Below are positions 26,809 to 35,439 of a stretch of 64,000 nt of DNA, one piece after another (the first letter of the stretch is position 1; each line of letters starts with the position of its first letter). The position numbers and the translations under genes were made by a program. The stretch comes from an uncultured Lachnobacterium sp. GTDB lineage: Bacteria > Bacillota > Clostridia > Lachnospirales > Lachnospiraceae. A model generated the notes under the pieces. It did not search any database and was not told the DNA's origin. It saw nothing but the letters and a program-made list of their open reading frames with translations. The stretch spans positions 23,217-87,216 of the forward strand of contig UQRC01000005.1 of the NCBI GenBank assembly GCA_900543445.1. The letters run 5' to 3'.

Positions 26809-27638
26809 AAATGTCTTTTTGCAGTCGGTTAATTTATTTCAACCAAGACAAATCTCTCCCGAAGTATCGAAAAACAAACTGTTGCAAAAAGGCATTTTTG
26901 CACATCCGTAGTAAGGGCTCATATACACTAGAGATGGCGGTGGTGTTGCCGCTTGTCACGGCTTTTATGGTTTCCATACTGTTTTTCTTTCGTGTTCTTC
27001 AAGTTCAGACGCAAGTGCAGGAAGCTTTAGTATATGCAAGTCGGCAGACCGCAGCACAGGCAAGTATAGGGGATTCGTCTGCGGCACTTTTTGCGTCTGC
27101 TGAAATGCAATTCCGTAAAGAATTGCAGCAGCATAAAGAATATAGACATTATGTATCAGAGAGTTCTGGTGGAGTATCCCTTCTTTTATCAGATTTCGAA
27201 GGACCAGAGATTACGCTTAGAGCAGATTACTATATTAAGCTTCCGATCACTATTTTTAAAATAAAAGGTGTGCATATGACACAAAGTAGTGTGAATCGCA
27301 AGTGGACGGGGGATCGTGAAGCGTGGACGGAAACGGATTATGTGTATGTGACAGAGCATGGAACCGTGTATCATCGCAGTCGAAATTGTCGATATTTGGA
27401 TTTGTCTATCCGAGCAGTAGAATATGTAGAAATTGGTGCTTTGCGGAATAAAAACGAACATAAATACTATGCGTGTAGCCAATGCGCGGCAAAAAATAAA
27501 AAGAAAGGGCAGGTGTATATTACGGATTATGGAGAAGTGTATCATACGAGTCTCTCGTGCAGTGGATTGAAGAGAACGGTGTATCTGATTCCGATATCGG
27601 AAGTAGGGGGTAAAGGTCCATGTTCGAAATGTGGATGA
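26805..27638 (+). CDS. TadE-like pseudopilin with two Cys-rich C-terminal repeats
   Basis: A 277-residue protein. After a basic N-terminus it has SYTLEMAVVLPLVTAFMVSILFF, the TadE-type hydrophobic segment, at about 44-66. The last 100 residues hold two related units, each VYxTxxGxVYHxxxxCxxL followed by CSxC (about 178-228 and 235-277). Each has one Cys, a His three to five residues before it, and a CxxC pair, so zinc binding or disulfides are plausible. The start is GTG 26805 (AAAGGAGG four bases upstream) or ATG 26811. It lies within the Tad operon. Confidence 0.7.
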   Translation: MKMSFCSRLIYFNQDKSLPKYRKTNCCKKAFLHIRSKGSYTLEMAVVLPLVTAFMVSILFFFRVLQVQTQVQEALVYASRQTAAQASIGDSSAALFASAEMQFRKELQQHKEYRHYVSESSGGVSLLLSDFEGPEITLRADYYIKLPITIFKIKGVHMTQSSVNRKWTGDREAWTETDYVYVTEHGTVYHRSRNCRYLDLSIRAVEYVEIGALRNKNEHKYYACSQCAAKNKKKGQVYITDYGEVYHTSLSCSGLKRTVYLIPISEVGGKGPCSKCG

Positions 27639-28057
27639 TTATAAAAGAGATTGTATTAGTTGTCGGGTTAACTATTATGAGTATAGAAGATATTCGAAGG
27701 AAAGAAATTCGTAGGATATGGCTGATAGGATTGGGGATGGCGGGAATTGTGATCGCAATCGTGGCAGGAGATATCGATGGGGCACAGTACCTGTTTCGGT
27801 TAGTGCCTGGTATCGTATGCTTTTTGGTGGCATGGGTTACAGGGGAACAGATCGGTTTTGGGGACGCATTCCTGATTTTCATTATGGGTTTGTATTGTAA
27901 TGTAACAGAGTTGATCAATGTGTGTATGTTTGCATTGACATTGGTCGGAATTGTTTCACTTTTTTTAATGACAGTAGCAAAGAAATCAAAAAAATATGAA
28001 TTGCCATTCATTCCATTTGTGTTTCTTGGACGGATGGTATGGCTGTTTTGTGTTTAA
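27620..28057 (+). CDS. Second, short A24 prepilin peptidase
   Basis: A 145-residue membrane protein with four hydrophobic segments. The aspartates expected for an A24 peptidase are present: SIEDIRRKEI near residue 23 and GFGDAFLIF near 76 (GxGD). It is shorter than TadV at the start of the locus, but both catalytic positions are kept. It overlaps the end of the Cys-rich TadE-like gene by 19 bases. It may process the minor pilin-like proteins while TadV processes Flp. Confidence 0.75.
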   Translation: MFEMWMIIKEIVLVVGLTIMSIEDIRRKEIRRIWLIGLGMAGIVIAIVAGDIDGAQYLFRLVPGIVCFLVAWVTGEQIGFGDAFLIFIMGLYCNVTELINVCMFALTLVGIVSLFLMTVAKKSKKYELPFIPFVFLGRMVWLFCV

Positions 28058-28106
28058 GCGTGTGAAGAAAATCGTTTAGGATTTTAGGAATCCGGCAGGG
28101 AGGAAC

Positions 28107-28382
28107 ATGAATAAAGATTACGATGAATGCGGGAAGAAAATGCATAATATGATGCGAAATTGCCTGGTTCAATGGCTGACAGGGAGCCAGAAGGCAAGTT
28201 ATACAGTAGAAGCATCGTTTATGGTACCTATCCTGATCGGTGCTATGGTAATTGCAATGCGCATGGGAATCGGTTGTTATGAAGAAATTCGGTTACAGAA
28301 GGAGCAAGAGAAGGTTTGTGCTATGTGGGAAGTAAAGGAATTCTATCGGTATCAGACTTTAAAGGAGATAGGTGATGATTAA
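28107..28382 (+). CDS. Small TadE-like protein
   Basis: A 91-residue protein with SYTVEASFMVPILIGAMVIAM at about 30-52, a TadE-type pseudopilin segment, and a short charged C-terminus. The ribosome site GGGAGG precedes ATG 28107. It overlaps the FHA gene by 8 bases. It is probably a minor structural part of the Tad pilus. Confidence 0.75.
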   Translation: MNKDYDECGKKMHNMMRNCLVQWLTGSQKASYTVEASFMVPILIGAMVIAMRMGIGCYEEIRLQKEQEKVCAMWEVKEFYRYQTLKEIGDD

Positions 28383-29664
28383 TCGGGAAATTGTATATGA
28401 GAGAAATGTAACAGGCTGCTTTATGAGGATTGCGGCACCAGTAGAGGCTGGTGTGGATGAGCGCTTTCTGCTACGTCGAAAATTGCCGGGCATTTTGCCT
28501 GTTGAGAAGGCTTATGTGAATGGCGGAGGACAGTATTGGTATAACATTTCTGGAAAGCAGTCCTTGGATACCTATTGTAGAGTGAAAGAAATACGCATGG
28601 AATTTGTAGAGCAATTGATTATCAGTGTCTGTAGCTTATTGGAACGTATGGAATGGAGCTTAATACGCACAGATTGTCTGATGCTTGATCCGGAGCTTGT
28701 GTTTGTGAACAATGCGAGTCGGGAATTTGTTTTTACGATATATCCGGGAGGAACGCAGAAGGTAGAGCAGGAATTTCAGATGCTGATGGAATATCTGATG
28801 AAGAAAGTTGATCATAAGGATGCGGAAGCTGTTCGTGCAGTGTACCAGATCTATGAACATACTTTAGAAGAAAGTTATCAGATTACGGATATTCGAAGCC
28901 TGCTTTTTCGCGAGAAGAGTGGATTAAAGCAGGATGAGGAATGGAATCGTTCGTTTGTGAGCGAGAACGGAAAACAATCGATGGGAAAAAATAACCCTGC
29001 AAATTTGAAAGGTGAGGTAGATCGATATGAGGATGCAGAGCTGCGTTTGTCGGAAATGCATGAAAAGACCATAAAAAATCAAGGAGCTCAAAAAGTGAAA
29101 AAAAATTTTAAAAAAGGAATCAGAACCGATTGTGTGCATAAAACGCAAAATGGCACAAGTGTTTGGCAGGCAATGAAAGCAAAACTTGTTGCGTGGGGAA
29201 TTCTGCAGGAATCGGAGCATACGCAGAGTATTAATAATACAAAGCTTGTGGAAGAAAAGCGTAGTAAGAAACGCGAATCGGAGGTTGTTTATCCAGACCT
29301 TGAAGAAGAGATGGAGCCGGAACCAGTACCGGAGATTCATCCGACCGTGTGCCTGACCAGTTTTAACGGACAACCGAGAGGTGAACTGCGCTATATGGGG
29401 AATGAAGGATTTGCAGATATTATGCTTAAAGATGACTCCATTCGGATCGGATATGGAAAAGAAGCAGATATTAGCATTAATCGGGAAACAATCAGTCAGT
29501 TTCATGCGCGAATTCATAAAGAAGAGGACGGTTTTTATATAGAAGATTTAAATTCAACAAATGGTACATTTGTCAATGAGGAGCTTCTTGTATACAAGGA
29601 ACAGAGAAAGCTGGCATATAATGATATTGTTCAGTTCGCAGATATTCGATATCGATTCTGTTAG
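28375..29664 (+). CDS. FHA-domain protein with N-terminal DUF6382-like domain
   Basis: A 429-residue cytoplasmic protein. The N-terminal about 190 residues (from EIVYERNVTGCFMRIAAPVEAG) match the domain typical of FHA proteins in Gram-positive Tad loci. A basic, poorly conserved linker follows. The C-terminal FHA domain (about 340-429) has IRIGYGKEADISI, SQFHARIH and DLNSTNGTFVN, which bind phosphothreonine peptides. This implies regulation of pilus assembly by a Ser/Thr kinase; the kinase at 15103 is a possible but unproven partner. I start at ATG 28375 with AAAGGAGA upstream. It is the last clear Tad gene. Confidence 0.8.
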   Translation: MINREIVYERNVTGCFMRIAAPVEAGVDERFLLRRKLPGILPVEKAYVNGGGQYWYNISGKQSLDTYCRVKEIRMEFVEQLIISVCSLLERMEWSLIRTDCLMLDPELVFVNNASREFVFTIYPGGTQKVEQEFQMLMEYLMKKVDHKDAEAVRAVYQIYEHTLEESYQITDIRSLLFREKSGLKQDEEWNRSFVSENGKQSMGKNNPANLKGEVDRYEDAELRLSEMHEKTIKNQGAQKVKKNFKKGIRTDCVHKTQNGTSVWQAMKAKLVAWGILQESEHTQSINNTKLVEEKRSKKRESEVVYPDLEEEMEPEPVPEIHPTVCLTSFNGQPRGELRYMGNEGFADIMLKDDSIRIGYGKEADISINRETISQFHARIHKEEDGFYIEDLNSTNGTFVNEELLVYKEQRKLAYNDIVQFADIRYRFC

Positions 29665-29680
29665 GAAACTATGCTATAAT
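29652..29680 (+). promoter_or_regulatory. Extended -10 promoter for the rhomboid gene
   Basis: TATAAT at 29675-29680 is preceded by TGC (extended -10), with a weak -35 TCGATT at 29652-29657. Confidence 0.5.
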
Positions 29681-29706
29681 ATCGCCTAAGAAGGGCGGTG
29701 ACTCTT

Positions 29707-30354
29707 ATGAAAAAGAAATGGGTAAATGAGGCATACATTACATATATATTAGTGGCGATTAATTGTATTGTGTTTGTGATTCTTGAGATTATGGGAGATA
29801 CTGAGAGTTCGGAGTTTATGGCAAGTGTGGGTGCGGTATGGCCACCGTATATTCAGGGAAAAGGTGAATATTGGAGACTCCTGACAGCTACCTTTATGCA
29901 TTTTGGATTTGATCATATATTGAATAATATGCTGATCTTGATTTGTGCCGGAATTATTCTTGAGGGGGCACTCGGGCATGTAAAGTATCTACTTTTATAT
30001 CTGATTGCGGGAATCGGAGGAAGCACATTGTCCTATTTACAGATGCTGCACAGTGGGGATTATGCGGTTGCAGCAGGGGCGTCCGGCGCAATCTTTGGCA
30101 TTATTGGAGCGTTGCTTTGGATTGTGATATTACATAAGGGAAGATATGAGACATTGACAGGTAAAGGCCTTCTGTTTATGATCGTGATCAGCCTCTATTA
30201 TGGAATCAGTAGCGGAGGTGTTGATAACTGGGGGCATATCGGAGGTCTGATCATGGGATTCCTGATGGGAATTCTTCTTTATCGAAAGAAGATAAACTCT
30301 GGGGAAAAGACTAAATATGTTGATTTTGAGGATGAAAATCCCTATACTAATTAG
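29707..30354 (+). CDS. Rhomboid family intramembrane serine protease
   Basis: A 215-residue membrane protease with about six transmembrane segments. The catalytic dyad is visible: Ser126 in AAGASGAIFG and His177 in NWGHIGGLIMGF. The membrane motif AATFMHFGFDHILNNM supplies the oxyanion-site His/Asn. Rhomboids cut membrane-anchored proteins within or near the bilayer; the substrate is unknown. I start at ATG 29707 rather than an in-frame GTG at 29698. It has its own promoter, so it is probably not part of the Tad operon. Confidence 0.9.
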   Translation: MKKKWVNEAYITYILVAINCIVFVILEIMGDTESSEFMASVGAVWPPYIQGKGEYWRLLTATFMHFGFDHILNNMLILICAGIILEGALGHVKYLLLYLIAGIGGSTLSYLQMLHSGDYAVAAGASGAIFGIIGALLWIVILHKGRYETLTGKGLLFMIVISLYYGISSGGVDNWGHIGGLIMGFLMGILLYRKKINSGEKTKYVDFEDENPYTN

Positions 30355-30380
30355 TAGTTGATGGGTAAGGAGAATGACAG

Positions 30381-31370
30381 ATGAAGATCAATATATACTA
30401 TGGCGGAAGAGGCCTGCTGGATGATCCGACACTTTATGTATTAAGCCGGATTGAGGATGTGTTGCGCGAACTTCGTGTATCCATTGAGCGTTACAATATA
30501 TATGAACATAAGAATGAGATTGCGACATTGCCACAGACATTTAAAGATGCAGACGGAATTATTCTTGCAACGACTGTGGAATGGCTCGGAATTGGTGGAT
30601 ATATGCAGCAGTTCCTGGATGCCTGCTGGCTATACGGTGATAAGGAGAAGATCAGTACAACCTATATGCAGCCGATCGTGATGTCAACGACATACGGGGA
30701 GAGAGAGGGAGAACTGACGCTGTCCAATGCATGGGAAATCTTAGGAGGTCCGCCATGTGCAGGATTATGTGGATACGTGGAAGATCTTGCAACGTTCCAG
30801 ATGAGCCAGGAATACAATCTGATCATTGAGAAGAAGGCGGAAAATCTGTATCGCACAATTTCGCAGAAGATCAAGAGCCTTCCGACAAGTAATCAGGCGG
30901 TCAAACGCAGTGTGCTTCGTACGCAGCAATTGAATCTGACACCACAGGAGAGTGAGCAGCTTTCCAAGTATGTATCAGATGATACATATGTAAAGCAGCA
31001 GAAAGAGGATATTGAGGAATTAGCCTCTATGTTCAAGGATATGCTTGGACAGGCACAAAGTCAGGATGAAATTCCGTTTGCGAAAGAGTTGAAAAGTCAT
31101 TTTATTCCAGTGGATGATTTCCAGGCAACTTATTCATTTATTATAGAAGGAACCCGTAAGCCATTGTATGTATCGGTAGATCATAAGAATCTGGAGATCC
31201 ATTCCGGAACGGAAGAGGACGCGGATGTGGTTGCAAAGATGAGCAATGAAGTAATGCAGTCCATTATAGATGGCCGTATGACGTTTCAGCGGGCATTTAT
31301 GACCGGAGAGATGACGGCAAAGGGTAATTTTAAAACACTTCGCATGCTGGATCAGGTATTTGTATTTTAA
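30381..31370 (+). CDS. Flavodoxin-fold oxidoreductase fused to SCP2-like domain
   Basis: A 329-residue protein. The N-terminal about 170 residues have an NAD(P)H:FMN oxidoreductase-like flavodoxin fold: MKINIYYGGRGLLDDPT, DADGIILATTVEWLGIGGYMQQFLDAC, and a PIVMSTTYGEREGE strand. The C-terminal about 110 residues (from FIPVDDFQATYSFIIEGTR) resemble an SCP2 sterol-carrier domain, ending MTFQRAFMTGEMTAKGNF. SCP2 modules bind lipids, so a flavin-dependent lipid or quinone reaction is possible. The gene lies 26 bases after the rhomboid gene and 14 before the HIT gene. Confidence 0.65.
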   Translation: MKINIYYGGRGLLDDPTLYVLSRIEDVLRELRVSIERYNIYEHKNEIATLPQTFKDADGIILATTVEWLGIGGYMQQFLDACWLYGDKEKISTTYMQPIVMSTTYGEREGELTLSNAWEILGGPPCAGLCGYVEDLATFQMSQEYNLIIEKKAENLYRTISQKIKSLPTSNQAVKRSVLRTQQLNLTPQESEQLSKYVSDDTYVKQQKEDIEELASMFKDMLGQAQSQDEIPFAKELKSHFIPVDDFQATYSFIIEGTRKPLYVSVDHKNLEIHSGTEEDADVVAKMSNEVMQSIIDGRMTFQRAFMTGEMTAKGNFKTLRMLDQVFVF

Positions 31371-31384
31371 GGAGGTAAGATAAA

Positions 31385-31795
31385 ATGAGAGACGACAATT
31401 GTATTTTCTGTAAACTGGCAAATGGAGATATCCCAACGAATACAGTATTTGAGGACGAGGATTTCCGAGTGATTCTGGATGCAGCACCGGAGTCGAAGGG
31501 ACATGCTTTGATTCTGCCAAAGCAGCATTACGCAAACATTTATGAGATTGATGAAGAAATTCTTGGTAAAGCAGCGAAACTCGCCAAGAAAGTGATCAAG
31601 CATGAGACAGAAGTTCTTGGATGTGATGGATATAATCTGGTTCAGAATAATGGGGAGGTTGCAGGACAGACTGTTTTCCACTTCCATATGCATCTGATTC
31701 CAAGATATGCATCGGATCCGGCACTTCCAGAGCACACACATTTGACACTTTCTGATGATGAGTTCAAAGAAATTTGCGATAAGATGAAAATGTAG
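31385..31795 (+). CDS. HIT family protein (HinT-like nucleotide hydrolase)
   Basis: A 136-residue histidine-triad protein with the signature TVFHFHMHLIPR (HxHxH) and the N-terminal CIFCKLANGDIP, whose cysteines bind zinc in related proteins. HinT-type enzymes hydrolyse AMP-N and AMP-O-acyl linkages. The ribosome site AAGGAGG overlaps the spacer from the previous gene. Confidence 0.9.
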   Translation: MRDDNCIFCKLANGDIPTNTVFEDEDFRVILDAAPESKGHALILPKQHYANIYEIDEEILGKAAKLAKKVIKHETEVLGCDGYNLVQNNGEVAGQTVFHFHMHLIPRYASDPALPEHTHLTLSDDEFKEICDKMKM

Positions 31796-31803
31796 ACAAG
31801 AAA

Positions 31804-31834
31804 GGGGAATGCAAAAAACGCATTCCCCAACTTA
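31804..31834 (+). terminator. Bidirectional hairpin between the HIT gene and murG
   Basis: GGGGAATGC (31804-31812) pairs perfectly with GCATTCCCC (31820-31828) across an A-rich loop. On the minus strand it is followed by TTTCTT, so it suits murG best. Confidence 0.7.
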
Positions 31835-31844
31835 TACATCTGCT

Positions 31845-32921
31845 TTATTTTGTCTGACTCTCGATCAGTTTTACAATTGTTCCAATCGAGTCCATCTGAC
31901 CGCTTTCGGCCATAGCTTTCACATATTTGTCACGATTATTGAATACTTCATCCACTGCAGAAAGAAGCGTCTGTTCCGTCAGCTGTTCTTCTTCGAGGAC
32001 ATAGGAGAATCCCTGTTTTTCGAAGGATTTTGCATTTAAAATCTGATCGCCACGGCTTGCAGCAGCAGAGAGCGGAATCAGAATATTCGGTTTGTGCAGT
32101 GCGAGTAACTCGCAGATTGCATTTGCTCCGGCACGGGAGATCGCCATATCTGCAAGAGCAAACATATCTGTCAGTTCTGCACTGGCGTATTCAAACTGTG
32201 CATAGCCAATCAGTCCCTTCAGATGCTCATCAAGATTTCCCTTGCCGCATAAATGAATGATGTAGAAATTCTCCAATAATTCTGGAAGAACCTTGCGTAC
32301 AGCATCGTTGATTACTTTGGAACCTGAGCTGCCACCAACGATAAGAAGTACCGGCTTATTGCGATCCGGGAATCCGCAGTAACGGACTGCAGCATCGGCA
32401 TCGCCGGAGAAAAGCTCGCGGCGGATTGGAGATCCTGTCAGGATTGCCTTGTCGGAAGGCAGATATTTCATGGTTTCCGGAAAATTACAGCATACTTTCT
32501 TGGCACCTCGGATTGCGATGCGGTTGGCAAGGCCCGGTGTAATGTCTGATTCATGAATGATTGCCGGAATATGGCAATGTTTAGCGGCGAGAACAACCGG
32601 TACAGAAACAAATCCACCTTTGGAAAATACGACATCCGGTTTGATCTTCTTTAATAAAGAAATTGCCTGACCATATCCTTTTAATACCTTGAATGGGTCC
32701 GAAAAGTTTTTCCAGTCAAAGTAGCGTCGAAGCTTACCGGAAGAGATTCCGATGTATGGGATGTTCTGCGCTTCGATCAGTTCTTTTTCCATTCCGTTGT
32801 AGGAACCGATGTATGTAATTTCATAACCGGCCTGTTGTAATGCTGGCATTAATGCAATATTAGGTGTTACGTGACCAGCAGTACCGCCTCCGGTCATCAC
32901 GATTTTTTTGCTTTTTTCCAT
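31845..32921 (-). CDS. murG: UDP-GlcNAc transferase MurG (lipid II synthesis)
   Basis: A 358-residue GT28 glycosyltransferase that adds GlcNAc to lipid I on the inner membrane face. The N-terminal glycine-rich loop TGGGTAGHVTPNIAL, HESDITPGLANR and the second-domain segments LLIVGGSSGSKVIN and SRAGANAICELLALHKPNILIPL are all typical. I start at ATG 32921; GGAGGATATCGATCCC is upstream, with the GGAGG about 11 bases away. The frame is open to 32978 but has no better site. It is alone here, outside any mur/fts cluster. Confidence 0.93.
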   Translation of the reverse strand: MEKSKKIVMTGGGTAGHVTPNIALMPALQQAGYEITYIGSYNGMEKELIEAQNIPYIGISSGKLRRYFDWKNFSDPFKVLKGYGQAISLLKKIKPDVVFSKGGFVSVPVVLAAKHCHIPAIIHESDITPGLANRIAIRGAKKVCCNFPETMKYLPSDKAILTGSPIRRELFSGDADAAVRYCGFPDRNKPVLLIVGGSSGSKVINDAVRKVLPELLENFYIIHLCGKGNLDEHLKGLIGYAQFEYASAELTDMFALADMAISRAGANAICELLALHKPNILIPLSAAASRGDQILNAKSFEKQGFSYVLEEEQLTEQTLLSAVDEVFNNRDKYVKAMAESGQMDSIGTIVKLIESQTK

Positions 32922-33037
32922 GGGATCGATATCCTCCGTTTGTTTTGTGTTATCAAAATAATTTTTGTGAAAGCGCACCGGATAAACATAAGTCTGTGTG
33001 AAAAATGCAGACGTGATTTGTGCGACTCTCTACCCAT

Positions 33038-33063
33038 ATTATACTTTCGCGTGTAAATGTCAA
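33038..33063 (-). promoter_or_regulatory. Probable murG promoter with short spacer
   Basis: On the minus strand TTGACA (33063-33058) is only 14 bases from TATAAT (33043-33038). Both hexamers are perfect but the spacing is short; TAATAT with a 16-base spacer is an alternative. Confidence 0.4.
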
Positions 33064-33154
33064 GCCGTGTCCGCAAAATGCGGCACATAAGCACTTATAT
33101 GTACGCGGGTGGAAGACAGAGCGAAGCCTGTCGAAACTTGCGACCGAAAGGATA

Positions 33155-33183
33155 TTCCGAAGCCTGTCAGGTTTTACTATAAT
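33155..33183 (+). promoter_or_regulatory. Possible promoter upstream of the small membrane protein gene
   Basis: TATAAT at 33178-33183 with a weak TTCCGA at 33155-33160. It lies inside the longer open frame from 33109, which supports the later start at 33241. An 11-bp direct repeat CGAAGCCTGTC occurs at 33122-33132 and 33158-33168. Confidence 0.35.
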
Positions 33184-33240
33184 ATAGAAGAAAGATGGTT
33201 GAAAGTAACCTTTATATCATATGAAAGGATGGCAGAATTT

Positions 33241-33534
33241 ATGAGAGAAATATGGCTTTGGATGGTGGAATATCAGAACTTGCTTGTGACGATGGGATTT
33301 GCTTTTGGGCAGGTTCTTATGCTGGTAATTCTACTTGTGACAGCGATGCGTGTCCGAAGGATGAAAAAGGAGATGGACAAGACTTGTGAACAGGTAAAAA
33401 ATTACCTGGATTATGTGTTGGAAAATGATGAGGATGAGACTCCGGAATCGGATACTGACGCAACCGTAAGAGCAAAGCGCGACGAGGAAGAAAACCGGAT
33501 AATATCAACGGTTTTGCAGGAAATTTTTCCGTAA
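33241..33534 (+). CDS. Small single-pass membrane protein, unknown
   Basis: A 97-residue protein with one strong hydrophobic segment (LLVTMGFAFGQVLMLVILLVTAM, about 15-38), then a basic RVRRMKKEMDK stretch and a helical acidic tail. The topology suggests an N-terminus outside and a cytoplasmic tail. I start at ATG 33241; AAAGGA lies 11 bases upstream, and ATG 33229 is an alternative. No family is recognised. Position next to murG and a cell-wall hydrolase hints at envelope function only. Confidence 0.5.
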   Translation: MREIWLWMVEYQNLLVTMGFAFGQVLMLVILLVTAMRVRRMKKEMDKTCEQVKNYLDYVLENDEDETPESDTDATVRAKRDEEENRIISTVLQEIFP

Positions 33535-33684
33535 GAGAAGCTGTTGCCATAAAGAAAAATTACATAAAGAGATGAAAAATGTAACATCTTATTTCGCATA
33601 TTTTAATGACCGTGTGAGACACTCCCAAATTTAACTCGAAATAAACGGGGAAGTGGAGCAGGTAACCCATATTTTGCCAAAAAT

Positions 33685-33713
33685 TTGACAAATGCATATC
33701 TGTATGCTACAAT
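33685..33713 (+). promoter_or_regulatory. Sigma-A promoter for the SleB-type hydrolase
   Basis: TTGACA (33685-33690), 17-base spacer, TACAAT (33708-33713). The 5' untranslated region is about 115 bases. I looked for a c-di-AMP (ydaO) riboswitch there, since these often precede wall hydrolases, and did not see its conserved core. Confidence 0.7.
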
Positions 33714-33835
33714 ACCTCACGTAACAAACTTGTAACATTTGAAATAAAGTGTTTAAAAACGCAACATAAGTGTAATACTTACTGCATAGGATAGTAACAC
33801 AAAGCGTTGCGCACAATACGATACGGAGGTTCATA

Positions 33836-35125
33836 ATGCAAATAAGTAAGAGAGTGATCGAGAGTGCCACAGTTCTTGCACTGGCATTGGCAATGGTGAT
33901 CACAGCAGTTACCAGTAACGGAGTATATGCTGTAAGCGATACGCAGACAGCAGAGAATACACAATTAGAGGAAAATGGTCTTGCAGGTTTTGCTGTAGCA
34001 ATGAATGAATATGAGGTTGAGTCTGCGGATTATCTTGATAGCCTGATTTCTGTTGAGAAGGAAGCATCAAACATGGTTGCAGCATCTGCAGAAGATGTTT
34101 CCGCTGAGGGACAGGCAGAAGGTGAGACCGATGTTGATGTAGAGACAGTTGATGTTAAAGCGGCAGATGCGACAGAAACAACTCTTAGCGCAGAGGAGCA
34201 GGAGTGGCAGGATAAGTTGATGGCAGATGTAAAGGATTTCCTTTATGTTCGTGCTAAGGCGGATGCGGATTCTGATATTGTCGGAAAGCTGTACAAGGGA
34301 GACCGCGCCTTGATCAAGAAGCAGGGCAGCGAGTGGACGAAGATTGCATCCGGCAGTGTGAATGGATACGTAAAGAATGAATATTGCGTATTTGGTCAGG
34401 AAGCATATGCATATGCAAAGAAACATTGTGATACTGTAGCAAAGGTTACGATCGATGGACTTCGTGTCCGTAAATCACCAGCTGAGGATGCCGGTGTTGT
34501 TAAGACGGTTGTTACCGGAGACAAGTTTAAAGTGAACAAGAAAGCAAACAAGACGGACGGATGGGTAGCCATCAAGGTAGATTCCGATACCTGTTATGTG
34601 AGTGCGGATTACGTAACACTTTCTCTTGATACCGGTAAAGCGGTAACACTTGAGGAAGAAGCAGCTGCGCAGAAGGCAGAAGAAGAGAAGAAAGCAGCGG
34701 CAGCACAGACGGCTTCAAGTTCTTCGTCTTCATCGAACGGACAGACGACCACAACTTCCACAACACAGAATACGTCACTTGCAGCATCGGCTGACGAGGA
34801 GACGCTTCTTGCAGCATTGGTTCAGTGTGAGGCTGGTGGTCAGGGTGTGCAGTGTATGACAGCGGTAGGCGCTGTTGTAGTAAATCGTGTTCGCAGCGGA
34901 AGCTATCCAAGTTCCATCTACAATGTCATCTATCAGAGGGGGCAGTTCGGACCGGCATCATCCGGAAGACTTGAGTCAAGACTTGCAAGCGGTGTAAGCT
35001 CCAGTGCAAGACAGGCGGCTCGCGCAGCATTAAGCGGCAGCGATCCGACAGGCGGAGCGAAGAGCTTTAAACTTGCATCCAGTGGTCATGCGGGTGTAGT
35101 GATCGGACCGATCGTGTTCTACTAA
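33836..35125 (+). CDS. Secreted cell wall hydrolase: two SH3 domains and a SleB domain
   Basis: A 429-residue exported protein. A signal peptide occupies about 1-31 (cleavage near GVYA-VSD). Two SH3_3-type bacterial domains follow (about 130-185 and 198-260; each contains a LxVRxxxxxxAxVV-like strand). An alanine- and glutamate-rich, then serine/threonine-rich linker spans about 265-315. The C-terminal SleB/CwlJ hydrolase domain (about 318-429) has LLAALVQCEAGGQG with the catalytic glutamate and VGAVVVNRVRSGSYPSSIYNVIYQRGQFGP. It is probably a lytic transglycosylase acting in wall turnover. It has its own promoter and terminator. Confidence 0.88.
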   Translation: MQISKRVIESATVLALALAMVITAVTSNGVYAVSDTQTAENTQLEENGLAGFAVAMNEYEVESADYLDSLISVEKEASNMVAASAEDVSAEGQAEGETDVDVETVDVKAADATETTLSAEEQEWQDKLMADVKDFLYVRAKADADSDIVGKLYKGDRALIKKQGSEWTKIASGSVNGYVKNEYCVFGQEAYAYAKKHCDTVAKVTIDGLRVRKSPAEDAGVVKTVVTGDKFKVNKKANKTDGWVAIKVDSDTCYVSADYVTLSLDTGKAVTLEEEAAAQKAEEEKKAAAAQTASSSSSSSNGQTTTTSTTQNTSLAASADEETLLAALVQCEAGGQGVQCMTAVGAVVVNRVRSGSYPSSIYNVIYQRGQFGPASSGRLESRLASGVSSSARQAARAALSGSDPTGGAKSFKLASSGHAGVVIGPIVFY

Positions 35126-35152
35126 ATTGAAGTGAACATTTGAAATGCAATA

Positions 35153-35208
35153 AGAAAGGGAAAACTGTTTTTAACATGCACGCATGTAAAGGCAGCTTTC
35201 TCTTTTTT
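35153..35208 (+). terminator. Terminator after the SleB-type gene
   Basis: AGAAAG pairs with CTTTCT around inner CTG/CAG and ACATGC/GCATGT pairs, followed by TTTTTT at 35203-35208. Confidence 0.7.
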
Positions 35209-35296
35209 GAATTATGTGAAGAAACAAGTCAGGATCGTGCTTGCATATGGCTTTGGCGATTATCACGATAACTTGAGAAACAAAACACAGATTTAG

Positions 35297-35325
35297 TTGT
35301 AATCACTTGACAAATGGAGTAAAAT
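35297..35325 (+). promoter_or_regulatory. Probable argF promoter
   Basis: TTGTAA (35297-35302) and TAAAAT (35320-35325) with a 17-base spacer. The rest of the 314-base gap (35126-35439) shows only the preceding terminator and two isolated TTGACA strings lacking good partners. No clear ArgR box was identified. Confidence 0.5.
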
Positions 35326-35439
35326 ATCTTCATTGTAAACTGTGTCAGGATTTCGTAGAAAGCTTGACATGTAGCGTCAGTCCATTTGCCAAAGGAAAAT
35401 TTTGCATGGGCTGATGTTCCGAAAAGAGGAGGAAGCGCG

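Noticed and set aside
33535-33835. c-di-AMP riboswitch upstream of the SleB-type hydrolase
   Set aside because: Considered because such genes are often controlled this way, but the conserved ydaO-motif core was not visible.
35307-35369. TTGACA strings at 35307 and 35364 as argF promoters
   Set aside because: Neither has an acceptable -10 at 16-18 bases; TTGTAA-N17-TAAAAT overlapping the first fits better.
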